Shown here in pieces: positions 35,172-43,834 of a stretch of 64,000 nucleotides of DNA. Source of the stretch: Pseudomonas simiae (GTDB lineage Bacteria; Pseudomonadota; Gammaproteobacteria; Pseudomonadales; Pseudomonadaceae); assembly GCF_900111895.1 (NCBI RefSeq), contig NZ_FOKB01000014.1, forward strand, positions 1 to 64,000. Direction: 5' to 3'. Within the stretch, counting starts at the first letter, position 1. The number at the start of each line of letters is the position of its first letter. Below the pieces are notes generated by a model. It saw only the letters and a program-made list of their open reading frames with translations, searched no databases and was not told the DNA's origin. Both the position numbers and the translations under genes were made by a program.

Positions 35172-36077
35172 CTATCGCAGGTACGCCAGCTCCCTCACCG
35201 GGCCAGCAATGCGTTCGCGAAACGCCAGGTAATGCTTGAGCACCTGCACCGGCGCCTCGATCTGCGGGTAGTGCCCGATATTGGCCAACAGCACCGTGTC
35301 GGCGTGGGGCACCAACTCGCAGTAACGCGCCACCATATGAGCGCCCGAGATCGGGTCCATCTCGCCATCGATCACTCGCAGCGGCACTTCCTCGCGTTGC
35401 ATCGCCGCCACCCAACGCTCACGCATACGCCCGCGCTGAGGGATATACGCAATGAGTTTGTGCAGGATGCGTGTGCCGTCATGGCAGTCGATCAGGCTCC
35501 AGAAATCATCCAGGGCGCTTTCGCTGGGGCGGGTGTTGGGGCCGAAGATCTGGCTGAAACTGTTCGCCAAGGCATTGCGCCCGAAGGCGCGGCCGATCAT
35601 CCAGCCCAACGGGCTGAGCAAGAGTTTTTGCACCAGTGCCGGGCGATGGGTTTCGGGAAACAGCCCACCGTTGAGAAACACGCAACTGGCCATGTGAAAG
35701 CGCCCTTCGTAATGCCGGGCCAGCAGTTCCTGAGCGACGCTGTCACCGTAGTCGTGTGCCAGCACATGCACCGGCTGCTCTACGCGCAAATGTGCCAGCA
35801 GTGCCTGCTGCAAATCTGCCTGTTCCAGCAGGCAATAACCGTGATCCAGTGGCTTGGCCGAGTCGCCGAAACCGAGCATGTCGCAGGCAATCACCAGATT
35901 GCGCTGGGCCAGGGGCTGCCACAGGTAGTGCCAGTCCCAGCTGGCGGTGGGAAAGCCATGGATCAGCAGCAACGGTTCGCCCTGCCCCGCCACCCAGTAA
36001 CGAAGGGTGCGGCCGTGGAAGTCGAACGTCTGGCTGCGTTTGCGCCAGGCGCTGAGCGGGATCTCGGTGAGTGGCAT
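35172..36077 (-). CDS. Alpha/beta hydrolase (epoxide hydrolase/dehalogenase-like)
   Basis: A 301-aa hydrolase. It has the oxyanion motif LLLIHGFPTASWDW (about 37-50), the nucleophile elbow AHDYGDSVA with Asp109 instead of Ser, an acid in RVIDGEMDPI and the catalytic His in LANIGHYPQIEAP (about 273). An Asp nucleophile is the hallmark of epoxide hydrolases and haloalkane dehalogenases. Its first base is the last base of the aldolase stop, so the two are translationally coupled. Confidence 0.88.
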   Translation of the reverse strand: MPLTEIPLSAWRKRSQTFDFHGRTLRYWVAGQGEPLLLIHGFPTASWDWHYLWQPLAQRNLVIACDMLGFGDSAKPLDHGYCLLEQADLQQALLAHLRVEQPVHVLAHDYGDSVAQELLARHYEGRFHMASCVFLNGGLFPETHRPALVQKLLLSPLGWMIGRAFGRNALANSFSQIFGPNTRPSESALDDFWSLIDCHDGTRILHKLIAYIPQRGRMRERWVAAMQREEVPLRVIDGEMDPISGAHMVARYCELVPHADTVLLANIGHYPQIEAPVQVLKHYLAFRERIAGPVRELAYLR

Positions 36078-36859
36078 CAGGTTTTATACCCGGGATCGAG
36101 GCTGTCCAGTTTGCGCAGCAACGCCGGCCAGGCCAGCGCGCCCCCCATGCCTTGTGCGCTCTTTGTGACCGCCGCCACCATTGCCTTGGCGCCGGCGAGA
36201 ATCTGCGGCCCGATGTTGATCAGTTCAACGCCACCGCTTTGCGCCAACACCTGGATGTCGCAGGCGCGCTGGAAGGTGAACATCATCAAGAAGGTGTCGG
36301 CGATGGTGCTGCCGCAGGTCAGCAAGCCGTGGTTGTGCAGCATCAGGAAATTGTTTTCGCCCAGGTCGGCCTGCAAGCGGGCCTTCTCTTCGTGGTTCAG
36401 CGCCACGCCTTCGTAGGCGTGATAGGCCAGACTCGACAGCACGAATATCGACTGCTGGCTGATCGGCAACACACCTTGTTTCTGCGCCGCCACTGCGACC
36501 CCTGCGGCGGTGTGGGTGTGCAGCACACAGGTTACATCGTGGCGCACTTCATGGATGGCGCTGTGGATGGTATAGCCCGCCGGGTTGATCTCGTAGGGGC
36601 TGTCCATCAGCTTGTTGCCGGCCTGATCGACCTTGACCAGGCTCGATGCGGTGATCTCATGGAACATCAGCCCATAAGGGTTGATCAGGAAGTCATCGGT
36701 GCCCGGCACTTTGGCCGAGATATGGGTGAAGATCAGGTCGTCCCAACCGTGCATCGCCACCAGGCGATAACAGGCTGCCAGGTCGACGCGGGTTTGCCAC
36801 TCGGCGGCGCTGACCTGATCTTTGACATTCTGTGGCGATAGAGCGGGGGCTAGGCTCAC
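36077..36859 (-). CDS. Class II aldolase/adducin family protein
   Basis: A 260-aa protein with the class II aldolase/adducin head fold. Zinc-binding histidines are His114 and His116 (CVLHTHTAAG) and His175 or His177 (LMLHNHGLLT). The GTG start at 36859 is supported by AGGAGG nine bases upstream. Members include L-fuculose-phosphate aldolase and several unassigned proteins; this subgroup often accompanies hydroxyacid or diketide metabolism. First gene of the three-gene unit; reaction unknown. Confidence 0.88.
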   Translation of the reverse strand: MSLAPALSPQNVKDQVSAAEWQTRVDLAACYRLVAMHGWDDLIFTHISAKVPGTDDFLINPYGLMFHEITASSLVKVDQAGNKLMDSPYEINPAGYTIHSAIHEVRHDVTCVLHTHTAAGVAVAAQKQGVLPISQQSIFVLSSLAYHAYEGVALNHEEKARLQADLGENNFLMLHNHGLLTCGSTIADTFLMMFTFQRACDIQVLAQSGGVELINIGPQILAGAKAMVAAVTKSAQGMGGALAWPALLRKLDSLDPGYKT

Positions 36860-37008
36860 GGCAACGACCTCCTTGGCGCATTTTCTTATTGTTTTTTGAG
36901 TGATGGGCCAGTCTAGTCAGACCTTGAGGCTGCCGGAGTTGCCTTGGCAGCCAGCTTGATGACCGTGCGAGTCAGGGTTGAGGATAGTTCAATCTCGTAC
37001 TCGCAACG

Positions 37009-37695
37009 TCAGAGAAGTGCCGCCAATAAAGGCGCGGCGAACAGGTTGAGGAGGCCCGTCAGCACCATCACCAAGCCTGCGACGGAGCCCTCTTCGCCGC
37101 CCACCTCATGGGCACGGCTCACGCCCGCGCCGTGGGCGCCCACGCCGAATAACGCACCGCGCGCCAAGGGTGTGCGCAGCGGCAACCACTTCAGCAGCAC
37201 ACCGCCGAGCATGGCGCCGAACACGCCGGTGAACATCACAAACACAGCCGTCAGTTCCGGCACGCCGCCAAGGTCGGAGGACACCGGCATGGCGAACGGT
37301 GTCGTGATGGAGCGTGGCACTAGGGAAAGGGCTACCGAGGGATCCAACGCCAGGGCCTTGGCCAAACCGAACGAGGTGGCAATGGACGCTGCGCTGCCCG
37401 CGATCATGCCCAGCAACAAGGCCGACCAGTAACGCGCCAGCAACTTGCGCTGTTGCCAGATCGGCACCGCGAACGCCACTGTCACCGGGCCAAGCACAAG
37501 CATCAGCCAATGGGTGTCGGCAGAGTATTCGGCGTAGGCGGTGTTCATCGGCACGGCCACGGCCAGCAATAGCACCGGTACCAGGATCAGTGGTGACAAT
37601 AGGTAACGCCCGGTGCGGCGGTAGATCCAGCGACTGAAGATATAAGCACTCAAGGTCAAGGCGAGCCAGAACACCGGCATCAGTTCAAACTTCAT
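37009..37695 (-). CDS. LrgB/CidB family membrane protein
   Basis: A 228-aa inner-membrane protein with about six to seven helices and the family signatures LVPRSITTPFAMPVS and GALFGVGAHGAGVSRA. It works with the holin-like LrgA partner encoded just upstream; the pair modulates murein hydrolase export and cell lysis, or in some bacteria transports pyruvate. Its start overlaps the lrgA-like stop by 11 bp. Confidence 0.92.
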   Translation of the reverse strand: MKFELMPVFWLALTLSAYIFSRWIYRRTGRYLLSPLILVPVLLLAVAVPMNTAYAEYSADTHWLMLVLGPVTVAFAVPIWQQRKLLARYWSALLLGMIAGSAASIATSFGLAKALALDPSVALSLVPRSITTPFAMPVSSDLGGVPELTAVFVMFTGVFGAMLGGVLLKWLPLRTPLARGALFGVGAHGAGVSRAHEVGGEEGSVAGLVMVLTGLLNLFAAPLLAALL

Positions 37696-38056
37696 GGCGT
37701 AGCTTCCAACGGCACACCAGTTCGACGGTGAACGCGGTCACCAGCATGACTGCCAGGGTGCTGAGGCCAATCACCAGCAGGATGCGCCAGCCGTCATTGC
37801 GCAACAGGCCGCCATAGTCCAGCAGGCTCATCAGCGCGGGAATGAAGAACAGCAGCATCTCAGCCATCAACACACCGGCCCCCAATTGCAGGGCAGCCGG
37901 CTTGATCAGTCCGCTGGCGAAGGTTGCCAGCAGCAGTCCCAAACCCACCACGCCACCGGGGATCGGCAGCGTCAGCCATACGGCCAGCTGGCAACCGAGC
38001 AGGTAAATGGCCAGCAGCGCGATCAGTTCAATCAACAAACGGGTGAAACGTTTCAT
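37685..38056 (-). CDS. LrgA/CidA family holin-like protein
   Basis: A 123-aa inner-membrane protein with four helices and the family core LPIPGGVVGLGLLL followed by LLFFIPALMSLLDYG. The start at 38056 (MKRFTRLLIEL) gives the usual length; an in-frame start nine codons earlier would add a charged tail. It overlaps the LrgB gene and is divergent to a LysR gene 98 bp away, the usual CidR-CidAB arrangement. Confidence 0.9.
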   Translation of the reverse strand: MKRFTRLLIELIALLAIYLLGCQLAVWLTLPIPGGVVGLGLLLATFASGLIKPAALQLGAGVLMAEMLLFFIPALMSLLDYGGLLRNDGWRILLVIGLSTLAVMLVTAFTVELVCRWKLRHEV

Positions 38057-38154
38057 GGGCTTTGGGTCCTCGCAGGCCTTCATTTTAGAGAGACCTGCCC
38101 CATCCCCACAGCGAATTGTTAGACTGTCAGCTATTCCACTTTGGAATTGAAGGG

Positions 38155-39051
38155 ATGGAATTCAAACAACTGCGCAGCTTTGTCGAAGTGATCCACCGGG
38201 GCGGCTTCACTCAGGCCGGGAAAACCCTGCACATCAGTCAATCCGCCGTCAGTAAACAAGTCGCGCAACTGGAACAAAGCCTGGGCACGCCACTGTTGGA
38301 ACGTACCGGTTCGCACATCCGCCTGACCGCCGCCGGGGAGGTGGTGCTGCAACGGGCTGAAGCCATGCTGCGTTTGCAGACGGAATTGCTCAGTGAGCTG
38401 GATGATATGCAGCAACTGACCCGTGGCGAGTTGCGCCTGGGTTTGCCGCTACTGGCGGGCGATACCTTGTTCGCCGGGCTGTTTGCCGAGTACCGCAGGC
38501 GCTACCCGAACGTCACCATCCAGTTGCTGGAAGGTGGCAGTCGCACGATCGAACAGGCGATTCTCAATGGTGAACTGGATGTCGGCGGCTGTCTGAACTC
38601 AAGTGATCCGGCCTTCGCCCGACAAGCCTTCTGCGATGAACCGCTCGACGCCCTGCTGCCGATGGATCATCCCCTGGCGCAGAATGCCCAAGTGCGCCTG
38701 GAGGAACTGGCGGACACCCCGTTTCTGATGTACCAGCGCAGCTTTGTGCTCAATGATCGGTTGATCCAGGCCTGCCAGCAGGTGGGCTTCACCCCGAGGG
38801 AAATCGGCCGCAGCGGCCAGGCTGACTTCCTCGCCGCCCTGGTCGCAGCCGGCCAGGGCGTGGTGCTGCTGCCCAGCGTGGTCGCCCGTGGACTGTTGCG
38901 ACCGGGCGTGGTGCGCCTCACCTTGAAGGCGCCCGACTACCTGCGCTGGGACATTGCGTTTACCTGGCGTGAGGGCGCGTATCTGTCAAAAGCCGCCCAG
39001 GCCTGGCTGGCGTTGTTGCGCGAGTTTCCGGTCAGCCGCGCAGTGCAGTGA
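38155..39051 (+). CDS. LysR-type regulator (CidR-like)
   Basis: A 298-aa LysR-family protein: HTH at the N-terminus (GGFTQAGKTLHISQSAVSKQ) and effector domain of the CynR/CysB type. The ATG at 38155 follows GAAGGG and starts right at MEFKQLRSFVEV, the family consensus start. Divergent to the lrgAB-like pair, so probably its regulator. The last 20 bp overlap the convergent flavodoxin gene. Confidence 0.9.
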   Translation: MEFKQLRSFVEVIHRGGFTQAGKTLHISQSAVSKQVAQLEQSLGTPLLERTGSHIRLTAAGEVVLQRAEAMLRLQTELLSELDDMQQLTRGELRLGLPLLAGDTLFAGLFAEYRRRYPNVTIQLLEGGSRTIEQAILNGELDVGGCLNSSDPAFARQAFCDEPLDALLPMDHPLAQNAQVRLEELADTPFLMYQRSFVLNDRLIQACQQVGFTPREIGRSGQADFLAALVAAGQGVVLLPSVVARGLLRPGVVRLTLKAPDYLRWDIAFTWREGAYLSKAAQAWLALLREFPVSRAVQ

Positions 39052-39487
39052 CCAGCTCGGCCAGCCACGGTTCGGCATCGGCTTCCGGGGTGACGCTTTC
39101 GCTGGCGTCCAGGCGCAGCATCGGCAGCACTTCGCGCACGCCCAGTTCGCTAAACAGCTCGCGCATTTGCTCGCCGCCGCCGCAGAAGGTATCGCCATAG
39201 CTGGCGTCGCCCAGGCCGATCACCGCACCCGGCAGGCCGCGCCAGGCGGCGGGCAGTTGGTCGCGAATGCCGGAGTACAGAGGTTGCAGATTGTCGGGTA
39301 ACTCGCCCATGCCCGTGGTGGAGGTCACCGCCAGAAATGCGTCCGGCGCAAACGCCTGTACATCCGCCAGGCTGGCGCGAGCGTTATGCCAGGCCTCGAA
39401 ACCGGCGGCATTGAGGATATCGGCAGCGTGGCGGGCGACTTCTTCAGCAGTGCCGTAGACCGAGCCGGAAAGGATGGCGACTTTCAT
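39032..39487 (-). CDS. Flavodoxin (MioC-like)
   Basis: A 151-aa FMN-binding electron carrier. The phosphate loop is ILSGSVYGTAEEVA, with Gly-Thr binding FMN phosphate, followed by TSTTGMGELPDN and GLGDASYGDTFCGGG, the two flavin-stacking loops. This matches the short-chain MioC/flavodoxin family. The ATG at 39487 is used. Redox partner unknown. It overlaps the LysR 3' end. Confidence 0.9.
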   Translation of the reverse strand: MKVAILSGSVYGTAEEVARHAADILNAAGFEAWHNARASLADVQAFAPDAFLAVTSTTGMGELPDNLQPLYSGIRDQLPAAWRGLPGAVIGLGDASYGDTFCGGGEQMRELFSELGVREVLPMLRLDASESVTPEADAEPWLAELVTALRG

Positions 39488-39624
39488 CAATCTGATCCTG
39501 TGGTTGAGCGAAAGCGTGGGATATTAGCAGCTCGACCGCCCCCTACAAAAAAACGTCACGCCCGCTGGAAAGATTGCCACGCTGTCTTAAACTTGCGACT
39601 CCTCAAATGGATGGATCCACCTGA

Positions 39625-40092
39625 ATGATTAATGCCCAATTGATGCAAATGGTCATTGATGCCTCGAATGACGGCATCGTTATTGCCGAACGGGAAGGCA
39701 AGGACCTGCCGCTGATCTATGTCAATCCGGCCTTCGAGCGCCTCACCGGCTACACCCGCGACGAGATCCTCTACCAGGATTGCCGTTTCCTGCAGTCCGG
39801 TGACCGCGACCAGCCCGCTCTGATCGCCATTCGCGAGGCCCTCAGCGCCGGCGAAAGCTGCCGCGAAACCTTGCGCAACTACCGCAAGGACGGCACGCAC
39901 TTCTGGAATGAGCTGTCGCTGTCCACCACTTACAACCCGGCGGACAAACAAACGTATTTCGTCGGCGTGCAAAAAGACGTGACGGTTCAGGTCAAAGCCC
40001 AGCAGCGCGTGGCTCAACTGGAGGCGCAAGTCGCAGAACTCAAGGCTGAACTGGCGGCACTCAAAGCGACGAGTGGATCTAACAAAAATTAG
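39625..40092 (+). CDS. Short LOV blue-light photoreceptor
   Basis: A 155-aa single-domain LOV protein. The chromophore motif YQDCRFLQSGDRDQ places the photoactive Cys at residue 53, which forms the FMN adduct in light. The FMN-contact NYRKDGTHFWNELSL follows, and a C-terminal coiled coil (about 118-147, LEAQVAELKAELAAL) supports dimerisation. It closely resembles the P. putida short LOV proteins (PpSB1/PpSB2-LOV), which have no effector domain. It lies beside a PilZ-like gene and a LitR-type regulator, so it probably signals by protein contact. Confidence 0.95.
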   Translation: MINAQLMQMVIDASNDGIVIAEREGKDLPLIYVNPAFERLTGYTRDEILYQDCRFLQSGDRDQPALIAIREALSAGESCRETLRNYRKDGTHFWNELSLSTTYNPADKQTYFVGVQKDVTVQVKAQQRVAQLEAQVAELKAELAALKATSGSNKN

Positions 40093-40156
40093 AAAAAACG
40101 CTCATTAAGAGGATAATGGCGTTTTAGCACCTCCCGCCCCCCGTTGAGCAAGCCCC

Positions 40157-40762
40157 ATGCGACGCGATGCACTCCTGACGCAGGACGAGTTGGATTTCAT
40201 CCAGACCCTGCAGCACAATCCGCAATTGAACCTGCGTGATGCATCGTCGAGCTTGACGGTCAACGGCGGTGCGCAGATTCGCGACCTCCTCACTCGCCTG
40301 GCGGCCCACGACCACGTCACCATCCAGGCGCAGTTCGACAACCAGCAGCTCACCTTCCCACTGCACTTGGTGGAAGATGAATTTCATGCCGTTCACCTGC
40401 GCCTGGGCGTGCCGAGTATTTTCGAGGACGGGCCAATGATCCGGCCGTGGCGCCTCGCACTCGAGACCCCGGTGGCGTTGGAAAATGTCAGGGGCAACCC
40501 GGGCGCGCTGTGGGTACATGAGGTGTCATTCAAGGGTGTGCTGGTAGAAATTCGCGGCCGGATCAAGCCGCCGAAAACCTTTTCCCTATGGTTCAGCCCT
40601 TCGGGTTACGAACGCATCGCGGTGCGCGGAACGTTCGAACGGGAAACCGCACGCGGCCTGTTCGCTTATCGGCTCAGCCAAGACGTCGCCGATGAAACCG
40701 AGCGCCTGCGCCAGTTCATCCTGCACCAGCACCGCCTCGCTCATCCTGAAGTGCACGCTTGA
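40157..40762 (+). CDS. PilZ-like (possible c-di-GMP-related) protein
   Basis: A 201-aa cytoplasmic protein of two parts. The N-terminal half resembles a YcgR-like domain (FPLHLVEDEFHAVHL). The C-terminal half follows a PilZ layout: an Arg pair in IRPWRLALETPV stands where RxxxR is expected, and HEVSFKGVLVEI where DxSxxG is expected, then a beta barrel and a terminal helix. The motifs are imperfect, so c-di-GMP binding is uncertain. It lies 64 bp after the LOV gene, same direction, and converges on the LitR-type gene. Confidence 0.65.
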   Translation: MRRDALLTQDELDFIQTLQHNPQLNLRDASSSLTVNGGAQIRDLLTRLAAHDHVTIQAQFDNQQLTFPLHLVEDEFHAVHLRLGVPSIFEDGPMIRPWRLALETPVALENVRGNPGALWVHEVSFKGVLVEIRGRIKPPKTFSLWFSPSGYERIAVRGTFERETARGLFAYRLSQDVADETERLRQFILHQHRLAHPEVHA

Positions 40763-40764
40763 TA

Positions 40765-41715
40765 TCAGGTATCCAGGCTACCGCTCAGGAATTGCTGCAA
40801 GCGCCGCTGCATCAGCGGGCCATCATTGCCCAGGCAGCCGATTGACGAGCCAGCGAGGCGCTCCTGCACCAAGTCCGCGGCGTCACCGGCCAGCAGCAAT
40901 GGACAATCGATGGTCAGCGCCAGCCGCTTGAGCCGCGACGGCAGTTCATTGCTGGGGGCGCGATTGGAAAACAGCACCAAGGCTTGCGGATGGGTCTTCT
41001 CACAGACCAGTGTCAGTTCGTCGAATGGCTGGCCCACCCCCAGGATCTTTACAGCGAGCTTTTCACCCGTCAGCAGCAGGCCTGCCACCAACACCTCCAG
41101 CTCGCGGCATTCCCCGGCAATGGCTGCCAGCAGAACCCGAGGCAGCGGCGCGGCGGCTAACACCTGCAGACGTTGCGCGGTGCGTGAACGCAAGAAATTA
41201 TCGAAGAACAGCCACTCGCTGGCCTGGCCGAAGCGCCCTTGATGACGCAACAATTCCTGCCAGAGCGGCATGAGAATGTCTTGAAAGACCACGGCGAGGG
41301 GGTAGGCGGAAAAAATCTGGCCGTACAGCCGATCCAGTTGGCAGTCATCGAACGCGCTGATTGCGTTGCGCAATTGCCCGTGCCACTGAGCCCACTCCAC
41401 GCCATCTTCAGAAACCGTACCGGGTTCGCGGAGCGGCTCGCCGCGCGCGAGGATCCTGCCCACTTTGCTCACCGCGACGCCGCGCTCGATCCAGTCGAGA
41501 ATGCGGTGCACCGTGTCGATATCGGTGCGCGAGTACAAACGATGCCCACTTTCGGTGCGGATCGGCTGGATGAGGCCGTACCGTCTCTCCCAGGCCCGCA
41601 GGGTGACCGGGTTGACGCCCGTCAGACGAGCCACTTCGCGAATCGGCAAAAGATCATCGGAAACAGCGATGCGGTCAGTGGTTGTTTCGCGCTGCGGAGC
41701 AATAGTTTCGGGCAT
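40765..41715 (-). CDS. LitR/CarH-type MerR regulator, class II (no cobalamin ligand)
   Basis: A 316-aa regulator. The N-terminal MerR HTH is clear (LPIREVARLTGVNPVTLRAW, then YSRTDIDTVHRI). A helical bundle (about 105-190) and a B12-binding-like Rossmann domain (about 195-300) follow. Where CarH has E-x-H to bind adenosylcobalamin, this protein has GECRELE, so the His is replaced by Arg and B12 binding is unlikely. This matches class II LitR proteins of Pseudomonas, reported to act with a LOV protein in light response. Divergent to the folM-folE-folX set. Confidence 0.88.
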   Translation of the reverse strand: MPETIAPQRETTTDRIAVSDDLLPIREVARLTGVNPVTLRAWERRYGLIQPIRTESGHRLYSRTDIDTVHRILDWIERGVAVSKVGRILARGEPLREPGTVSEDGVEWAQWHGQLRNAISAFDDCQLDRLYGQIFSAYPLAVVFQDILMPLWQELLRHQGRFGQASEWLFFDNFLRSRTAQRLQVLAAAPLPRVLLAAIAGECRELEVLVAGLLLTGEKLAVKILGVGQPFDELTLVCEKTHPQALVLFSNRAPSNELPSRLKRLALTIDCPLLLAGDAADLVQERLAGSSIGCLGNDGPLMQRRLQQFLSGSLDT

Positions 41716-41763
41716 CAGAGGTCAAGAACATCCATGTCGATATGGGCCCCATTTAACGCTTTT

Positions 41764-41797
41764 TCGGTTGAACGATTCAAGCTGCGCAGCGAACCGA
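41764..41797. promoter_or_regulatory. Candidate operator between LitR-type gene and fol operon
   Basis: Two nested inverted repeats: TTGAA-CGA-TTCAA (41768-41780, perfect 5-bp arms) inside TCGGTT (41764-41769) and AACCGA (41792-41797). The position, in the 216-bp divergent gap, suits a regulator binding site. Confidence 0.4.
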
Positions 41798-41931
41798 CAG
41801 AAGTGTCTGGCGTATTTCACTAAAACAGGAATAATCCTTGCCTGCTTTTTCAAGGCGCAGCCGCATCACCCCGCGACTGCACCTGGTGCCGTACCTACCC
41901 GGTCACGTGCCCCCTTATTTGGAGATACACA

Positions 41932-42489
41932 ATGTCTACCTCTCCCGTCACCTTGATGGTTGCGCGCCGCGTGGCCAAAGGGCGCTACGAAGAACTGATG
42001 GCCTGGCTGCGCGAAGGCGAGCAATTGGCCACGGACTTTCCCGGCTACCTGGGCTCGGGTGTCCTTGCACCGCCGCCCAACGATGATGAATTCCAGATCA
42101 TTTTCCGCTTCGCCGATGAACAGACTCTGCATGCCTGGGAGTTTTCGGCTTCCCGCAGCGCCTGGTTGAGCCGTGGCAGCGAGCTGTTTGCAGACCCGTC
42201 CGAGCACCGCGTACGTGGTATCGATGGCTGGTTTGGCGCAGTCGGCGCCCGCCCTCCACGCTGGAAGCAGGCAGTGGCGATCTGGCTGGCGTTTTTCCCG
42301 GTGTCGTTGCTGTTCAACTTTGTCCTGGGGCCCTTGCTCAACGGACTCGACCTGGCGCCGCGCGTACTGGTCAGCACCATGGCCCTGACGCCGCTGATGG
42401 TGTACTGGTTCATCCCGCTGTCGACGCATCTGTTAGCCAATTGGCTGCATCCCTCCCCGCCACGCAAGGTCGCTGAAGCCGCCGCGTGA
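41932..42489 (+). CDS. ABM-domain protein with C-terminal membrane helices
   Basis: A 185-aa protein. The N-terminal antibiotic-biosynthesis-monooxygenase fold (about 5-100) has VARRVAKGRYEELMAWLREGE and FQIIFRFADEQTLHAWE. It is followed by two transmembrane helices (about 115-140 and 145-165), so the ABM domain is tethered to the membrane. TTGGAGATACACA precedes the ATG. First gene of the set divergent to the LitR-type regulator. The reaction is unknown. Confidence 0.85.
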   Translation: MSTSPVTLMVARRVAKGRYEELMAWLREGEQLATDFPGYLGSGVLAPPPNDDEFQIIFRFADEQTLHAWEFSASRSAWLSRGSELFADPSEHRVRGIDGWFGAVGARPPRWKQAVAIWLAFFPVSLLFNFVLGPLLNGLDLAPRVLVSTMALTPLMVYWFIPLSTHLLANWLHPSPPRKVAEAAA

Positions 42490-42546
42490 GTACAGGGGCG
42501 CCCGGTCGCTGGTATAGTTTCAATCTGCCAGCGACTCGAGCCTCCC

Positions 42547-43257
42547 ATGACTGCAACGAACGCCCCGATCCTGATCACCGGCGCCGGCCAGCGTGTCGGC
42601 CTGCATTGCGCCCAGCGCCTGCTGGATGAAGGCCACCCGGTGATTTTCAGCTACCGCAGCGAGAGACCCGGCGTGCAAGCCCTGCGCGCACGTGGTGCGG
42701 TGGGGGTGTTTGCCGATTTCTCCAGTGAGGCCGGTATCCTGGCGTTTATCGCTGAATTGAACACCCATACCCAGAGCCTGCGCGCGATCATTCACAACGC
42801 CTCGGCCTGGATCGCCGAAACGCCCGACGACGAAAGCCGCGCCTTTACCGACATGTTCAGCGTGCACATGCTTGCGCCGTACCTGATCAACCTGCATTGT
42901 TCACCCTTGTTGCAACGCTCTTCCCCCGCCGACATTGTGCACATCAGCGATGACGTGGTGCGCAAGGGCAGCCGCCAGCACATCGCGTATTGCGCCACCA
43001 AAGCCGGGCTCGACAGCCTCACGTTGTCGTTTGCCGCGCAGTTCGCGCCGCTGATCAAGGTCAACGGCATCGCGCCGGCGATGGTGATGTTCAACGACGG
43101 CGACGACGCAGACTATCGCGCCAAGGTGCTGGCCAAGTCGGCACTGGGCATCGAGCCCGGGCCCGAGGTGATTTACCAGAGCATGCGTTACCTGCTGGAC
43201 AACCCTTATGTCACCGGTACCACCCTGACCGTCAACGGCGGGCGGCATATCAAGTAA
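42547..43257 (+). CDS. folM: Dihydromonapterin reductase
   Basis: A 236-aa SDR enzyme predicted to reduce dihydromonapterin to tetrahydromonapterin with NADPH. It has ILITGAGQRVGLHCAQRLLD, HNASAWIAE, and an active-site YCATKAGLD. The pteridine-reductase/FolM subgroup shows the short TGAGQRVG form of the glycine motif. Placed directly before folE and folX, which make its substrate, so this assignment is strong. Confidence 0.93.
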   Translation: MTATNAPILITGAGQRVGLHCAQRLLDEGHPVIFSYRSERPGVQALRARGAVGVFADFSSEAGILAFIAELNTHTQSLRAIIHNASAWIAETPDDESRAFTDMFSVHMLAPYLINLHCSPLLQRSSPADIVHISDDVVRKGSRQHIAYCATKAGLDSLTLSFAAQFAPLIKVNGIAPAMVMFNDGDDADYRAKVLAKSALGIEPGPEVIYQSMRYLLDNPYVTGTTLTVNGGRHIK

Positions 43258-43277
43258 GCCGTTTGTGAGGATGTTGT

Positions 43278-43832
43278 ATGACCCTGCCCCACCACTACCG
43301 CGAAATCCTCAAAGGCCTGGGCGAAGACCCGGAGCGCGAAGGCTTGCTCGATACGCCCAAGCGCGCTGCCAAGGCCATGCAGTACCTGTGTCACGGCTAC
43401 GAGCAGAGCCTTGAAGACATCGTCAACGGCGCGCTGTTCACCTCTGACAATGACGAGATGGTGATCCTCAAGGACATCGAGTTGTACTCGCTGTGCGAAC
43501 ACCACCTGCTGCCCTTCATCGGCAAGGCCCACGTGGCCTACATCCCCACCGGCAAGGTGTTGGGCCTGTCGAAGCTGGCGCGCATCGTCGACATGTACGC
43601 TCGGCGCCTGCAGATCCAGGAAAACCTCACGCGGCAAATCGCCGACGCAATCCAGGACGTGACCCAGGCCGCCGGCGTGGCCGTGGTGATCGAAGCCCAG
43701 CACATGTGCATGATGATGCGCGGTGTGGAAAAACAGAATTCAACCATGAACACCTCGGTGATGCTCGGCGCGTTCCGCGAGTCGAACACCACGCGCATGG
43801 AGTTCCTGCAACTGATCGGACGGAGCAAGTAG
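43278..43832 (+). CDS. folE: GTP cyclohydrolase I
   Basis: A 184-aa enzyme making 7,8-dihydroneopterin triphosphate from GTP. The zinc ligands are Cys73, His76 and Cys144 (SLCEHHLLPF, AQHMCMMMRG). TGTATG is preceded by TGAGGATGTT. Full family length. In this cluster it supplies folX and folM rather than folate synthesis as such; Pseudomonas usually have another folE copy. Confidence 0.96.
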   Translation: MTLPHHYREILKGLGEDPEREGLLDTPKRAAKAMQYLCHGYEQSLEDIVNGALFTSDNDEMVILKDIELYSLCEHHLLPFIGKAHVAYIPTGKVLGLSKLARIVDMYARRLQIQENLTRQIADAIQDVTQAAGVAVVIEAQHMCMMMRGVEKQNSTMNTSVMLGAFRESNTTRMEFLQLIGRSK

Positions 43833-43834
43833 CA

